A stretch of 64,000 bases of DNA from positions 14,880,001-14,944,000 of the forward strand of contig OZ231128.1 in assembly GCA_965153355.1 (NCBI GenBank). The letters are read 5' to 3'. Below are positions 1-28,936 of this stretch, piece after piece. The first letter of the stretch is position 1; the number at the start of each line of letters is the position of its first letter. The stretch is from Flaccisagitta enflata. Taxonomy: Eukaryota > Chaetognatha > Sagittoidea > Aphragmophora. The notes beneath the pieces are model-generated. The model was given only the letters and a program-made list of their open reading frames with translations, was not told where the DNA came from and searched no databases. Both the position numbers and the translations under genes were made by a program.

Positions 1-242
1 TATGGGCCTCTAGACTGGGATTTGAGCCTCAAGGTTGGGATTTGAGCCTCTAGGCTAGGATTTGGGCCATGAGGCTAGGACTTGGGCCTCGAGACTAGGA
101 TTTGGGCCTCAAGACTAGGATTAGGGCCCCAAGGCCAGGATATGAGCTTCGAAGGGGGTGGACGGAGAAGGAGAAGGAAAAATTTCCCCTATGTGTGAAA
201 GCATAGGTCATCGGCCCCTTCGGGACCGCTGCCCAAAAAGCA
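1..242. repeat. R2 repeat fragment
   Basis: Degenerate tandem phrases of about 20 bp (variants of GGATTTGGGCCTCAAGACTA) end in the family's conserved block, in the orientation ending GACCGCTGCCCAAAAAG. The same arrangement recurs at 51.1, 53.1, 56.4 and 57.0 kb, so this is mobile or satellite-derived DNA. No gene is seen. Confidence 0.7.
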
Positions 243-299
243 TAGATTGGACAGCAGTCACCATGGGAAGAATATCGATTTCAATTTACCCATGAGAAT

Positions 300-720
300 T
301 AGAAACAAGTAACGCGGGGTCACAATATTGCGGACGGGTGGGCAGGGGTGTCTAACCCTAATCAACACTTCACAATCCTCACCCCACACACACAAAAGCA
401 CCTAAAGCGCTCTTTTTTGGGCAGCGGCCCCGAAGCGGCCCCTTCATACCCCCCTCCCCCCAGCCTCCAGGCCCATGACTCAGCCTGGAGGCCCATATCC
501 CAGCCTGGAGGACCAAATCTCAGTCTTGAGGCCCAAATCCCCCCCTCAAGGCCCAAATCCCAACCCCAAGGCCCAGATTCCAGTCTCTAGGGATTTGGGC
601 CTCAAAACTGGGATTTAGTCCTCCAGGCTGGGATATGGGCCTCCAGGTTGAGTTATGGGCCTAGATGGTGGGGGGGGGTGCGGAGAAGGAGGAGAAAATT
701 CCCCATTCATGTGAAAGCAT
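300..720. repeat. R2 repeat copy with 20-bp array
   Basis: A TTTTGGGCAGCGGCCCCGAA block is followed by a tandem array of the phrase 'cagcctggaggcccatatcc' and ends in purine-rich GGAGAAGGAGGAG with 'catgtgaaagcata'. It is joined to a stretch like the R1 subterminal sequence (ACGCGGGGTCACAATATTG). Confidence 0.65.
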
Positions 721-1297
721 AACACCCCTCTCAAAATTAGGCGAACTGGGATCAGAGCAAGTCTGTAAATGCTTTATGAATTACAGATGAATAGTCTGAA
801 TGTTAAGGTAACTTTACAATATGTAATTCCAGCAGCATTCTAAAAAAATTCTCTGAAGAAAGTCAACCAATGGCTCCTAATCTCTTATTTCAATTGGTAA
901 CATGCTATGGTATTTTGGATGGAAGTTCCAAATTGTTAGGTTAAACCAACCTATTTGTCAAGGGATTCAGTCACTTTGTGGGGCTGTTCCTTATTCCTAA
1001 TGCGTCATTGTTACTTGGTAGATACATTACAACTCGGAAATGGCAGTTTTCTCCCCAATTATATGGACAAAAATGAGAAAGTTTGTGCCGTCTCCTCATG
1101 AAAAGATTTCTTGTCAAAATCAATAAAAGTCTTCCACCACATTTTTGACATAGCACACAACCAGGGCCCCACACGAACGTGAATGCTCCATTTGGCCTCG
1201 GTTTGCAAAGATACTATGTTTGAGCTATCTCTGTGTCAAATTTCAGCCCTCATAATGCATTTTTACTCTCAATTCTGATCATTTTCCGAGTTCGTTT
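721..1297. other. No gene recognised
   Basis: AT-rich sequence without a recognised gene or repeat. A short minus-strand reading frame near 971-1174 has no motif I recognise. A missing 3' exon of the NHERF-like gene could lie here, but I cannot point to one. Confidence 0.4.
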
Positions 1298-1534
1298 AAT
1301 TTTGAGAGGGGTGTTAGGTCATCGACACCTTTGGGGCCGCTGCCCAAAAAAGAGCGCTTTAGATGCCTGTTTCCCCCTCAACTTTAACCACAACCTACTT
1401 AAGCAGGGCACGGGTACCGCTGACCATCTAACGCTTTTGCAGCTATTCATAGATCAATAGACCAATGATGGACCAACGGATGGGCCAATGGACAGACAAA
1501 GCGTCCTATAGAGATGCGTGTACGCATCTAAAAA
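1298..1534. repeat. R2 fragment followed by R1-type end
   Basis: The block GGGGCCGCTGCCCAAAAAAG and 'gcagggcacgggtaccgctgacc' mark an R2 end. Directly after it, 'ggacagacaaagcgtcctatagag' leads to the stem-loop GATGCGTGTACGCATC followed by TAAAAA, a variant of the R1 3' end. The two families lie head to tail. Confidence 0.6.
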
Positions 1535-1734
1535 TAGCAATGCAAATTGATGTCATGAAGATCCATGCAAATTCCGTGCATGCATTAATCTGTCGCTTTG
1601 TCCCTTGGTCGGTTTGTTTGTCTGTCCATCTATCTGAATGGGCATTGCTATTTTTGCCCCTACCAGTAAATGTAGTGACTCAGGATCCTTCCAAATAAAG
1701 ATTTGAGTTCTTATGAGGGTTATTTGAACAGATT

Positions 1735-1796
1735 CATTCATTCATTCATTCATTCATTCATTCATTCATTCATTCATTCATTCATTCATTCATTTA
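1735..1796. repeat. (ATTC)n microsatellite
   Basis: About fifteen ATTC units. If the last visible NHERF-like exon is not spliced at 1810, its reading frame stops inside this tract at 1790-1792. Confidence 0.95.
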
Positions 1797-1810
1797 TTAC
1801 GCGAGAGTAC

Positions 1811-18413
<16,603 letters not shown>

Positions 18414-18985
18414 CCCGACAGGTTTTTATTGTTTAACACAATGTCTCCTCTATTGATTAGTCAGGGAGGTTTGTAGATTGGGTATATTTATACTTTATTT
18501 GGTATATGTGTGTCTGTGCTTCTTTTACTTTATTAGGTAAAGCCTCTTACATCGGCGTCTGTGGTAGTCGTTTTTTGAATTAATCTTTGGTTTGGTTTGT
18601 TTTTTGTTTTTTTTCGTTTTCAAATTTTCTTTCTACTTTCCTTTTATTTCAAAGGTTTTTCTTTCCTCTTGTAGTTGCCAATCACAGTTGATGGAATTTT
18701 TTGAGCGATGAGAAATATTTTTGGAGAATGACGCTTTTTTTTCCTTCTTCTTTAATAATTCTTTTTTTTTTTCATATGTGCCTCAAGATTGACGCAACAG
18801 AGATTGAACAAAAAAAAATGCGAGGAGTCTCTTCCTAAAAAGTCAATTTCACCCAGAGCGTAGGAATTCGCCACTCATCAGACAGAGAGTGAAACTCTGC
18901 ACTGAAAAAAAGAGGAGAAAAAAAAGGGAGTTGGAAAGGTTAGGTGAATTGGTTAGGTGAGGTACCACTGATCTCGCAATAGAAT
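18414..18985. other. Upstream of NHERF-like start codon
   Basis: This is where the 5' UTR and promoter of the minus-strand gene should lie. T-rich and A-rich runs are present, but no clear TATA box or other motif. Confidence 0.4.
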
Positions 18986-19001
18986 TTTGGAAAGAAGAGT
19001 A

Positions 19002-19418
<417 letters not shown>

Positions 19419-19675
19419 TGGATAGACAGAGGGAGGAAAAAAGAGAGTGAATCAATTGTGAAAAAGAAAAACAGACGGACAGACAGACGACCAGGCTGAG
19501 AGTTACACTGGTAAAGGTACAAAGCCCAAAATAAAACGAATGAATGGGAATTGATATTTGAAGTTATCGCATTTATTTAGTCAAAAGAGAGTCAAAAGAG
19601 GCATTAGGACCACTAACTGATAAGGTGAGGATCGATTGAGATCATTGTCAAACAACCAACGTGATCTCGCAAAAA

Positions 19676-20054
<379 letters not shown>

Positions 20055-20336
20055 AAAGACGCAAATAGACAGACCGAGGCGGAGAGACAGTCGAAGATAG
20101 ACCAACAGAGGTTTGGCATACAACAAAAAGAAAAAAAGTGGGAAAAAAGGAAAGAAAAAAAAATGGTTACGTAAAACAAACAAAAAAGATGATGAATGCT
20201 GAGACAGCAAACAACGTTTGTTGGAAATTCATCCTTCAGCAGAAGTTTCTTCAAGCCACACCCAGCACCCCAAAAGCTTGTGTCCCCCGCAATTTGCAGC
20301 AGAGAAACTTTAGGTCCTAATCCAACACGGATAATA

Positions 20337-20595
20337 GGGGCGTGTTTCTAGTGACGACCAAAAACGCGTTTGTTGCCGTTTAATACGTTTACAGTATGAA
20401 CACATATTCATAAATTTTACTGTCCCATAAGGGAGTAAGCAAATTGAATGGGTGAGCCTGTGAACGGAGTAAGCGAGCAAAACGAGCATAACACTTCGGA
20501 GCGAGTGAGCGGAGTGAGCCGTGCAAGCAAATGAACATTGCGAGGGACCGAGTGGCCCGTCAGAAACGCGATTGTCTTCGACTCGAAACACCCCC
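20337..20595. mobile_element. R3 MITE
   Basis: Starts GGGGCGTGTTTCTAGTG and ends CTCGAAACACCCCC. The interior is rich in GAGCGAGTGAGCGGAG. Flanks are TA-rich (ATA left, TAA right), agreeing with a 2-3 bp TTA/TA-type duplication. Confidence 0.75.
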
Positions 20596-20993
20596 TAAAT
20601 CTAAGCCGAGAATTCTTGGATGAAATGTATTATCATGAATTCCCCCATATCAAGCAGAAGTGTCTCTCAGTAGGTCCGTCCGTCGGTAGGTCATTTAATT
20701 TGTTTTACCATTGTAACAATCGTGTTTTTATCAAATTCAATTTTGGAAGTTTTTTCATAGTTTCTTTATCTCTTATTGGATAAATCATGGCCTGTTTTAA
20801 TTACTTCATACAGTAAAACCACACATCCATTAGCTCGTCCTGTCATTAATGGGTTCCAGACAATGACTTTGCAAGACAGTCAGATGCACAATTTCAAATA
20901 CTTTTGAAGCACGGGATAAAAACTTACGGCACCACCAATTGCACAAACACATGGTCGCACATGCACAGAGTTACCTGACAGATTTACAAAGAT

Positions 20994-21126
20994 ATACCAT
21001 TCAATCCCGCTCAAGCGGATTACAAAGGACCAATGTTTTTTTCAAGTATCAAAGAAAAGTTTCAATGTTTAACTGCGACAAGAGGACATCCGTTGCTAAC
21101 GGGTTCGCTAGCGCGGGATTCAACTG
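20994..21126. mobile_element. pogo/Tc1-like MITE
   Basis: The right end GCGGGATTCAACTG is followed by TA. The left end, CATTCAATCCCGCT, is mutated but complementary. It is a relative of the element at 3043. Half-copies are visible at 20812 and 21706. Confidence 0.65.
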
Positions 21127-21229
21127 TATAAGGATTGAAAAGAGAAACGAAAGAAGGAATTGAAGAAAACGGTTTTCTGATTGCTAAACTCCTAAAGTGT
21201 GATCACATCGCAGTTGGATCGATGTCGTT

Positions 21230-21498
21230 AACAAGGCCAAGTGAAGGCCAATAAGTGCGACTCGCTTGATTATGAATTTATGAATGAACGTTTTTGATGA
21301 ATGAATGAATGAATGAATGAATGAATGAATGAATGAATGAATGAATGAATGAATGAATGTGGTGAGGCAAGATAGGAATGGAGGAGCCGTTTTGCGCATT
21401 TCAACCGTTTGCGTGACCGACCGACCGACCGTCCGACCGACCGTCCGACCGACCGACGGACATGAACTCCTATAGAAGTGCAAGGACGCACTTAAAAA
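21230..21498 (+). repeat. R1-type element carrying (GAAT)n
   Basis: Starts AACAAGGCCAAGTGAAGGCC. An internal GAAT array (21300-21358) is followed by GACCGACCGTCCGACC runs and 'aagtgcaaggacgcactt' then AAAAA. The stem is a variant of the R1 hairpin. Confidence 0.75.
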
Positions 21499-23160
21499 CT
21501 AAATGGCCGCAAAAATTCATTAAAAACTTCGAAGTGGAGATCCAGTAAGATGTTTTTTTTTTTCTTTTTTTTTTTAAATCCGTTTGCGCGCATGATCCAA
21601 ATATAGACATGAACATGTTTCTTCCCTGACGTATGTTTCGATGTACAGACGGAAAAATGGAGAAATGCATAGAATCGAAACAACAACATTTAGAATCGCT
21701 TGTACAGTTACACCTCGCTATAACGGATCCAAGAGTACCGGAAATCTGCCAATAACACTTCTTTCTTTTTATTTCTGGTAATGGCGATAATGAATAATGG
21801 AAAATGAAAATGACATTGAATTCGGATACATCAGAGTCATGTAAATCATCGAGATAAAAGTTGCTTTGTGATTAGTCCATTTACTATCTGAAGCAAAGGT
21901 AGATCGTGGACGGTCAAAATGAGAATTCACCGATACTAATGGGGGTTTGGAGATGGAGAAGGAAATCAAAAGAGGAAAAGGTAGGCAAGAATATAAAAGA
22001 ATAGACTAAACGGTTGTATTCTATTCGTGCACAACAAGTCTGAAGTAGTTAATCTATAAACCGTAAAAATGCTAGAAAACATTAAATTTTTCAGTTTGGG
22101 TATAGTGAGGGATATTATTCCACTTGTCATAAGAAAAAAAATTTAAAAAATGATATAGGGAAGAACAAAGCCAACATCTAAAGGTGGCAGGACATAATCA
22201 AATTCTTAATTTAAGACAATATTGTTAATTTTGAAGACTATTTTTCAAATTTTTAAAAACCATTTTAAACTTATTTGTGTTTTTTGCACTTTCAGCATTG
22301 AACTTTTTCTTTCTGGTTTTGATCGACAAAAAAATAATGCAGTTGAATGAATCCCACTACTGATTACTATCTAAGCAGTTACTATACAAATCTTGTTTCA
22401 TAAGGCAAACTGATTATATTGTTTTTTTTTTGTTCTTTTGTTTTTTTTTTTGTTGTATAAGTAGAGCAGCTTATTTTCTGCATAAACTTTTGACCAAGAT
22501 GGCACACTAATCATTTACGCGAGTGAGAGAGCGGAGACCGGATCCTCTGAGCCAAAAATTAGTTGGTGCTGTGAAGGAGCGGTTTTCTCGTTATTACTTG
22601 CCTTATCTCAACAAGATCTTTGGATCATTCGTATTTGGAATGCTCTCGTCGAAAAAAAATTCACTCGCGAAAAATTTCATGAAAGTTTAAAAATTTGAGG
22701 CAAAGAAAAAAAGAGGTAAAAGAAAAAAATACTTGAGGAATAAAGTGTATAAGAAATAGAATGCCGAGAGCGATCTGTTTTTCATAATTCGGTCGTAGTC
22801 GTAGTGTCAAAGATCTGCAACAAACACTTTATTGAAAAACGCTGCATAAATGTAGTTCATTCATACTTGTCACGTCATGACACGTTACTTCATGTAACGT
22901 GATCAGTGATCATGTTTATGTTAAAGCAATTGGCGAAACCTGAGCCATTCCAAAGGTAAACTAGCCATCAAAGAGAGTCTAGCATGTTGCAATCATTACA
23001 ATGGACATGGCATTGGCGCGTCAGGAACGGGAAAAGGCGTTTTCGAATGAAGGGTGGTTTGTCCATTGATTTTGTTGTTTTTTCTCTGATTCCCTGGCAA
23101 AGGTATAGGCTCATGTAAGTCTATCAATCTACCTATGAATGACTTTGACAGTTTGTCCAC
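21499..23160. other. Intergenic AT-rich DNA
   Basis: No gene, RNA or repeat family recognised apart from a pogo-like half-end near 21706 (CAGTTACACCTCGCTATAACG). Confidence 0.5.
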
Positions 23161-23169
23161 CCATTTTGA

Positions 23170-23288
<119 letters not shown>

Positions 23289-23568
23289 ATCTCTCTCTCA
23301 TTTAGGACGCAAGCTTGCGACTCTATGAGAGTATTTGTCCATCTAAAAAGTGAAAAATTGCACATAGAATGCCGAAATTATTTTTGTTTAAAGGGAATGG
23401 GGGTTGTAAGTACCCCCACTCCCCCCCCCTTCCGCAACGATGTTGTAACCCCGCGTCATTTGTTTCGAAATTCTCTCGCTTGAAGTGGTTTCTGTCACGT
23501 AATCCAGGAGAAGAATGATAGAGGAACATTTACCAACCTTTTCAAAAGATTACATGAAAGAACAACGG

Positions 23569-23569
<1 letters not shown>

Positions 23570-23606
<37 letters not shown>

Positions 23607-23693
23607 AAGAGAGAGAGAGAAAGAGAAAGAGACAGACAGATAGACACACAGACAGACGGACGGACGGACGGACGGACAGCCAGACAGACAGAG

Positions 23694-23756
<63 letters not shown>

Positions 23757-23885
23757 GACAGAGACAGAGAGACAGACAGACAGAGACAGACAGACACACA
23801 GACAGAAACACACACACAGAGACACACACACACACAGACACACACACACACACACACGCACACGCACACGCACACACACATACAC
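23570..23885. repeat. GA/GACA/GGAC/CA compound microsatellite
   Basis: Successive blocks of GA, GACAGA, GGAC, GA, GACAGA and CACA in 315 bp. Confidence 0.95.
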
Positions 23886-24120
23886 AAAGAGAACAGAGAA
23901 ATAAAGAACGGAACAGAGAAAATGAGAAAATGCGAAGAATCGAAGCATCAATTTTTGAAACTTCAATCAAGTTTAAGGGGGCGTTGCTTTTGAGACTTGG
24001 TCACAGACACCCTCACGTGAAATTGATAGGACTCTGTAAGGAGGGGCAGAAAAAAAAGATATGAAGAGATGGGATGGAATCCGCCCATCGGATCTTTTAC
24101 TTTGAGATGGGTTTCAACGA

Positions 24121-24312
24121 AACAAGGCCAACACCTATAAGTCGCGTGCGAGACTTACAGATTGACTTAGAATGACTTAGTATACCCTAAAATGACTTAA
24201 AGAAATGAGATTGATAATAAAAGTAAAAGTGTGACGGCCCGCTGGACCAACCGATGGACGGACGGACAGACGGACAATGCGGGATGTTGAGTCGCGTGCA
24301 CGCGACTAAAAA
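24121..24312 (+). repeat. R1 element
   Basis: Begins AACAAGGCCAACACCTATAA, then a few 'aatgactta' units and GGACGGACGGACAGACGG. It ends with the stem-loop AGTCGCGTGCACGCGACT and AAAAA. Confidence 0.85.
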
Positions 24313-24422
24313 TGATTTTTGTTATCGAGAAATGAAAAGTAAAAAGATTTTCTTCTATCAAAAAAAAGAACGCAAAAGAAAGAATAATGGTCAGTTGAAT
24401 TTCTCATTTTCAATGAAATATA

Positions 24423-24694
24423 AACAAGGCCGGGTACACGGCAATCCAGTCGCGGACGATCGAGCAGGAGCAGTAATGCGAAACCGCTCGCAATTCAAAA
24501 ATGTTACGGGACGGACAGACGGACGGACGGACGGACGGACGGACGGACGGACCAACCGACATAGCAAGGAGCAGTATTGCGAAACCGCTCGCAATTCAAA
24601 AATGTTACGGGACGGACAGACGGACGGACGGACGGACGGACCGACGGACCAACCGACATAGCAAGATGTAGAGTCGCGTGTCCGCGACTAAAAA
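24423..24694 (+). repeat. R1 element with internal 115-bp duplication
   Basis: Begins AACAAGGCCGGGTACACGG. A segment of about 115 bp with 'gcgaaaccgctcgcaattc' and GGACGGACGG occurs twice in tandem. It ends AGTCGCGTGTCCGCGACT then AAAAA; the loop sequence differs, but both stem sides match. Confidence 0.85.
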
Positions 24695-24786
24695 AAGGTC
24701 TTCATGCCTTCGGCTAAGGTTGGTCCTTTGGCGGCGATTTTGGCCCTAGTTACATTGATACGATGTCCAATGGAGAAGAGAAAGTA

Positions 24787-25364
24787 CACTTTTTTTTTTT
24801 TATAAGCACGCTAATTTTTTGGCTGAGGCTGAGCGTGCTTAGTAAAATTTTATTTTCGAGGCTGAAATGTGCTTAAATGCGTGCTTATCATTTTTCAGTA
24901 ATTAATTATCTTATTCAGACTAGAACAAAGTACACAGTAGGGTATAGAAAACATTAATGCAGTGTTGTATAGTATAGAATTAAGTATAGTATAAAATACA
25001 GTAATGAATGTATTTTGTATAAAAGAATATATAGTGTCATTCACTGATGTTGTCTTATTTTCATTTATTAACAATATTTTTAAATATTATTAGAAATTAA
25101 ATTATTTCTATCAGTATCAAAATCCTGAATATACTGATAGATTTATGATATAGATGATTACAATTTCTATCAAAATTGCTATTGGTTTTTGTGAAATTTA
25201 AATCAAAAATCTTTAAAAATTAACATATTTTTCAAAATTTACCAAATTTTTTCTTTCAAATTGGAAATCTCAGCCTGGATCGTGCTTAGCTATATGCTTA
25301 AATTTTCCCAATATCTGAGGCTGGGCGTGCTTATAAACGAGGTGCTTATAAAAAAAAATAAGTG
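24787..25364. mobile_element. TA-MITE (GTGCTTA type)
   Basis: TIRs CACTTTTTTTTTTTTATAAG and its inverse TTATAAAAAAAAATAAGTG sit between TA dinucleotides. Inside, the motif GCTGAGCGTGCTTA recurs near both ends. 578 bp, non-coding. Confidence 0.85.
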
Positions 25365-25405
25365 TATTGATGAAAAACTCATAATTGCTTTCCTTAATAT
25401 TGTAG

Positions 25406-25623
25406 AACAAGGCCAACACCTATAACTATAAGTCCCATGCGAGACTATCAAATTGACTTAGAATAACTTAGAATGACTCAGTATATTCTTAAATGACTTT
25501 AAGTGACTTAAAGAAATAAAATTGATGAAAAAAGCAAAAGTGTGACGGACCGACAGACCGACCGACTGACCGACCGACAGATGGACAACGCGGGGTGTAG
25601 AGACGCGTGCACGCGACTAAAAA
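25406..25623 (+). repeat. R1 element
   Basis: Begins AACAAGGCCAACACC; short 'aatgactta' array; GACCGACCGACTGACC run; ends ACGCGTGCACGCGACTAAAAA. Confidence 0.85.
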
Positions 25624-25639
25624 TCCGGTGACTAACATG

Positions 25640-25912
25640 ATGGTGTCTGACGATTTCTTTTTATTTCTGTGAACCGCCGAAGACACAGAGTTGTTGAAAA
25701 AAAGAATTTTTCATCCAGGTCGTTTAAAATCATTAAACAGATGGTCTCCTAATAAGACGAAGAAGAGGAAGCGCTGCCGGAGCAAACTGGACCAGCCCAG
25801 GAGAGCGAGAGAGATCTTATGTCATCTCTCCAGTACAGTAGGAAGTCATGCGCAGCGGTCGATCTTGAAAGCGCATCCTGGGTGTAGAAGAACGTACATT
25901 GACAAAAACTAA
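25640..25912 (+). other. Possible coding stretch, unassigned
   Basis: Between two repeats, a plus-strand frame gives a non-repetitive, basic peptide (KKRIFHPGRLKSLNRW, then RSKLDQPRRAREILCHL). No family is recognised. A minus-strand frame behind a CTACACCCAG acceptor is equally open, so the strand is undecided. Confidence 0.2.
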
Positions 25913-26039
25913 CTCTCTAGTCTCGATGTCTGTCTCCTTCTGTCTTTGTTTTAGGGTGAGGCTGGGGGTTGGATGCCCCTGCCCACCCTTCCGCAACGAA
26001 ATTGTGGCCTCGCGTCACTTGTTTATGCTTGTTTGCCTA

Positions 26040-26053
26040 TCAGTCAGTCTGTC

Positions 26054-26102
<49 letters not shown>

Positions 26103-26130
26103 GTGTCTGTCTGTTTCTGTGTGTGTGTGT

Positions 26131-26212
<82 letters not shown>
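26040..26212. repeat. (TCTG)n-(TG)n-(TC)n microsatellite
   Basis: CTGT units, then a short GT block, then about 80 bp of CT. Confidence 0.95.
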
Positions 26213-26217
<5 letters not shown>

Positions 26218-26245
26218 TTCATCTCTCTGTCGCGTCATCGGATCA

Positions 26246-26440
26246 TTATTTGGTTTTATCCTCTTTCCCTCTTCTTTTTAGAGAACCCGGCTCAACTTCA
26301 TAATATAAATTCTCTGTGCCTTTATCAAACGCTGCTGTTGGGTGCTGCTGCTGCTTGGTCCCGTTGCTGCCCTGTTTCACTTTTTTCGCTGCTGCTGCGG
26401 TACCACGTCTGTCCTTACTCCGGACTTTAAAAGTATTGAT
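26246..26440 (-). other. Possible coding stretch, unassigned
   Basis: A minus-strand frame encodes a hydrophilic peptide with KVRSKDRRGTAAAAKKV and a short Gln run, ending in a stop. It could be an exon or an unrelated open frame. No homology recognised and no clear splice sites. Confidence 0.2.
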
Positions 26441-26449
26441 TTTTGGTGT

Positions 26450-27948
26450 AACAAGGCCAACACCTATAAGTCGCGTGCGTGACATAGATAATTTGATGAC
26501 TATTAATTCTAAATGACTTTAGATAACTTAAAATGAATAATAAAGATAAGAAATGAGGTAAAATAACTTAAATCACCGAATTGACCAAATTGATGGAAGT
26601 GACTTAATGTAATTCAAAATGACTTAATATGACTTAAACTTACTTAAACTGACTTAAACTGACTTAAACTGACTTAAACTGACTTAAACTGACTTAAACT
26701 GACTTAGAATGACTTAGAATGACTTAGAATGACTTAGAATGACTTAGAATGACTTAGAATGACTCGGAATGACTCGGAATGACTCGGAATGACTCGGAAT
26801 GACTCGGAATGACTCGGAATGACTCGGAATGATTTGGAATGACTCGGAATGACTCGGAATGACTCGGAATGACTCGGAATGACTCGGAATGACTCGGAAT
26901 GACTCGGAATGACTCGGAATGACTTAGAATGACTTAGAATGACTTAGAATGACTTAAAGTGACCTAAAATAACCAGAGATGACTTTGTAATAAAAAAAAG
27001 TAAAGTTTGAACAGTTTCAATTCCAGCTTTGAAACCCACCAATTCCAATTTAAGCCTTGAAACCCACCAGTTTCAATTCAAACCTTAAAACCCACCAATT
27101 TCAATTCAAACCTTGAATCCCACCAGTTTAAATTAAAGCCTTGAAACCCATCAGTTATAATTTCAGCCTTGAAACCCACTAGTTTCAATTCAAGCCTTGA
27201 AACCCACCAGTTTCAATTCAAGCCTTGAAACCCACCAATTTCAATTCAAACCTTGAAACCCACCAATTTCAATTCAAGCCTTGAGACCCAAAACAACTAA
27301 AAAAGAAAAAAAAATAACTTAAATTGACTTAAGATGATCAAAACTGACTAAAGATAACTTATCACTTAAATTCACTTAAAATGACAAATAATTCACAAAT
27401 ATAAAAATGACTTAAAGTGACTCAAAGTAACTCAGACTGTGTAAAAATGAGTAAAATGATGTTAAATGACTGAATATGACTTAAAATGATATAAAATGAC
27501 TTGGAATGACTTTAAATGACATGTTATACTAAGATGTAAAAAATGGTTCAAAGTGACTCAAAGTGATTTAAAATGACTAAACAAGACTTAAAATGATTTA
27601 AAATGACTTAAGGTGACTTAAAATGACTTAAAATGATTTAAAATGACATGCAGTGCAAAGGTGTAAATATGACGAAGTAGGTCAAACTGGCTCAAAATAT
27701 CTAAAAATGACTCAAAATGACTCAAAATGACTAAAAATGATGTGTAGTACAAAAATTAAAAGATGGCTCAGAATGACTCAAAATAACTCAAAATGACTCA
27801 TGACTTTAAAATGACTTAAAATGACTTAAAATGACCAAAAATAACTTTAAAATTGACTATTTAAAAAAAAATAGAAAGGGGATGGACAGATGGATGGACG
27901 TACAGACTGACAAAGCGGAGTATAGAGTCGCGTGCACGCAACTAAAAA
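26450..27948 (+). repeat. R1 element, 1.5 kb, with three tandem arrays
   Basis: Begins AACAAGGCCAACACCTATAA and ends GTCGCGTGCACGCAACTAAAAA. Inside are a strict 10-bp array (26631-26950), a 28-29 bp array of 'cttgaaacccaccagtttca' type (27005-27290), then loose 'aaaatgactt' repeats. It is the best example of unrelated arrays inside one element frame. Confidence 0.9.
26631..26950 (+). repeat. 10-bp tandem array with monomer succession
   Basis: Seven GACTTAAACT, six GACTTAGAAT, about sixteen GACTCGGAAT (one GATTTGGAAT), then GACTTAGAAT again, all in perfect 10-bp register. Confidence 0.97.
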
Positions 27949-28094
27949 TCTTACTCCCCTACGCCCCTGACCATCACCACGGTAGACACATGATTTCCTT
28001 GATGAATGAAAGCAAATAAGGTGGGGTCAATTGTAGGCCGTATTTGCTCCGCCTTGAATCCGGGAATCATGTAGTATCCGGCCTCGTCTTCTTA

Positions 28095-28328
28095 GTTGCG
28101 GACACGCAACTCTATAGGAGGCTTTGTCCGTTCGTCTGTCTGTCCGTCCATCCATCTGTCCACCCATCCATCCGTCCATCTGTCCGCAATGCACGAGTCA
28201 AAAAGTGGAAAAAACGAGCGTTTTAAATGCTTTTTGGGTATGTGTGTTGGTGGGGGGGCATGGGGTGTGGATGGGGTTGGATGCCCCTGCCCACCTGTCC
28301 GCAACGATATTGTGACCCCGCGTCACTT
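28095..28328 (-). repeat. R1-related element, reverse
   Basis: Reads 'agttgcggacacgcaactct', TCTGTCTGTCCGTCC runs, then 'gatgcccctgcccacctgtc' and CGCGTCACTTGTT. It abuts the TA-MITE at 28339. Confidence 0.7.
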
Positions 28329-28338
28329 GTTCCTGATA

Positions 28339-28936
28339 CACTTTTTTTTTATAAGCACGCTCCTTTTTTGGCTGAGGCTGAGCGTGCTTAGCAAAATCTC
28401 CTTTTCGAGGTTGAAATGTGCTTAAATGCGTGCTTATTATTTATTAGTGAGTAATTATCCTATTAAGTATAGAAAACAGTAATGCATAGAGTATTGTATA
28501 GTATAGAATAAAGTATATTATAGAATACAGTAATGAATGTATTTTGTATAAGAAAATATACAGTATCTTTCATCAATATTGTGCTACTTTCATATAAACC
28601 ATGGCCCTTGTTATAGCAATAGATTCATATTAACAATAGTATCTAAGCAACAATATTCTTAAATGTTATTAGAAATTTAATTGTGTCTATCAGTATCAAA
28701 ATCCTGAATATACTAACAGACATATTATAAATGATTTCAAATTCTATCAAAATTTTTATTGGTTTTTGTGAAATTCCAACAAAAAATGTATAAAAATTAG
28801 CATGTTTTTGGAAAATCACCAAGAATTTTTTTCGAATTGAAAATGTCAGCCTGGAGCGTGCTTAGCAATGTGCAATTTTCCCAATATCTGAGGCTGGGCG
28901 TGCTTATAAACGAGGTGCTTATAAAAAAAAAAAGTG
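28339..28936. mobile_element. TA-MITE (GTGCTTA type)
   Basis: Second copy of the element at 24787: CACTTTTTTTTTATAAGCAC ends, TA on both sides, same GAGGCTGAGCGTGCTTA motif. 598 bp. Confidence 0.87.

Noticed and set aside
24121-24312. R1 as canonical Helitron
   Set aside because: CTAA follows the hairpin, but the 5' end is not TC, the hairpin has no usual 10-12 base gap before CTRR, and insertion sites are not consistently A/T.
26631-26950. CRISPR-like regular array
   Set aside because: Units are directly adjacent 10-mers with no spacers, in a eukaryotic repeat element.
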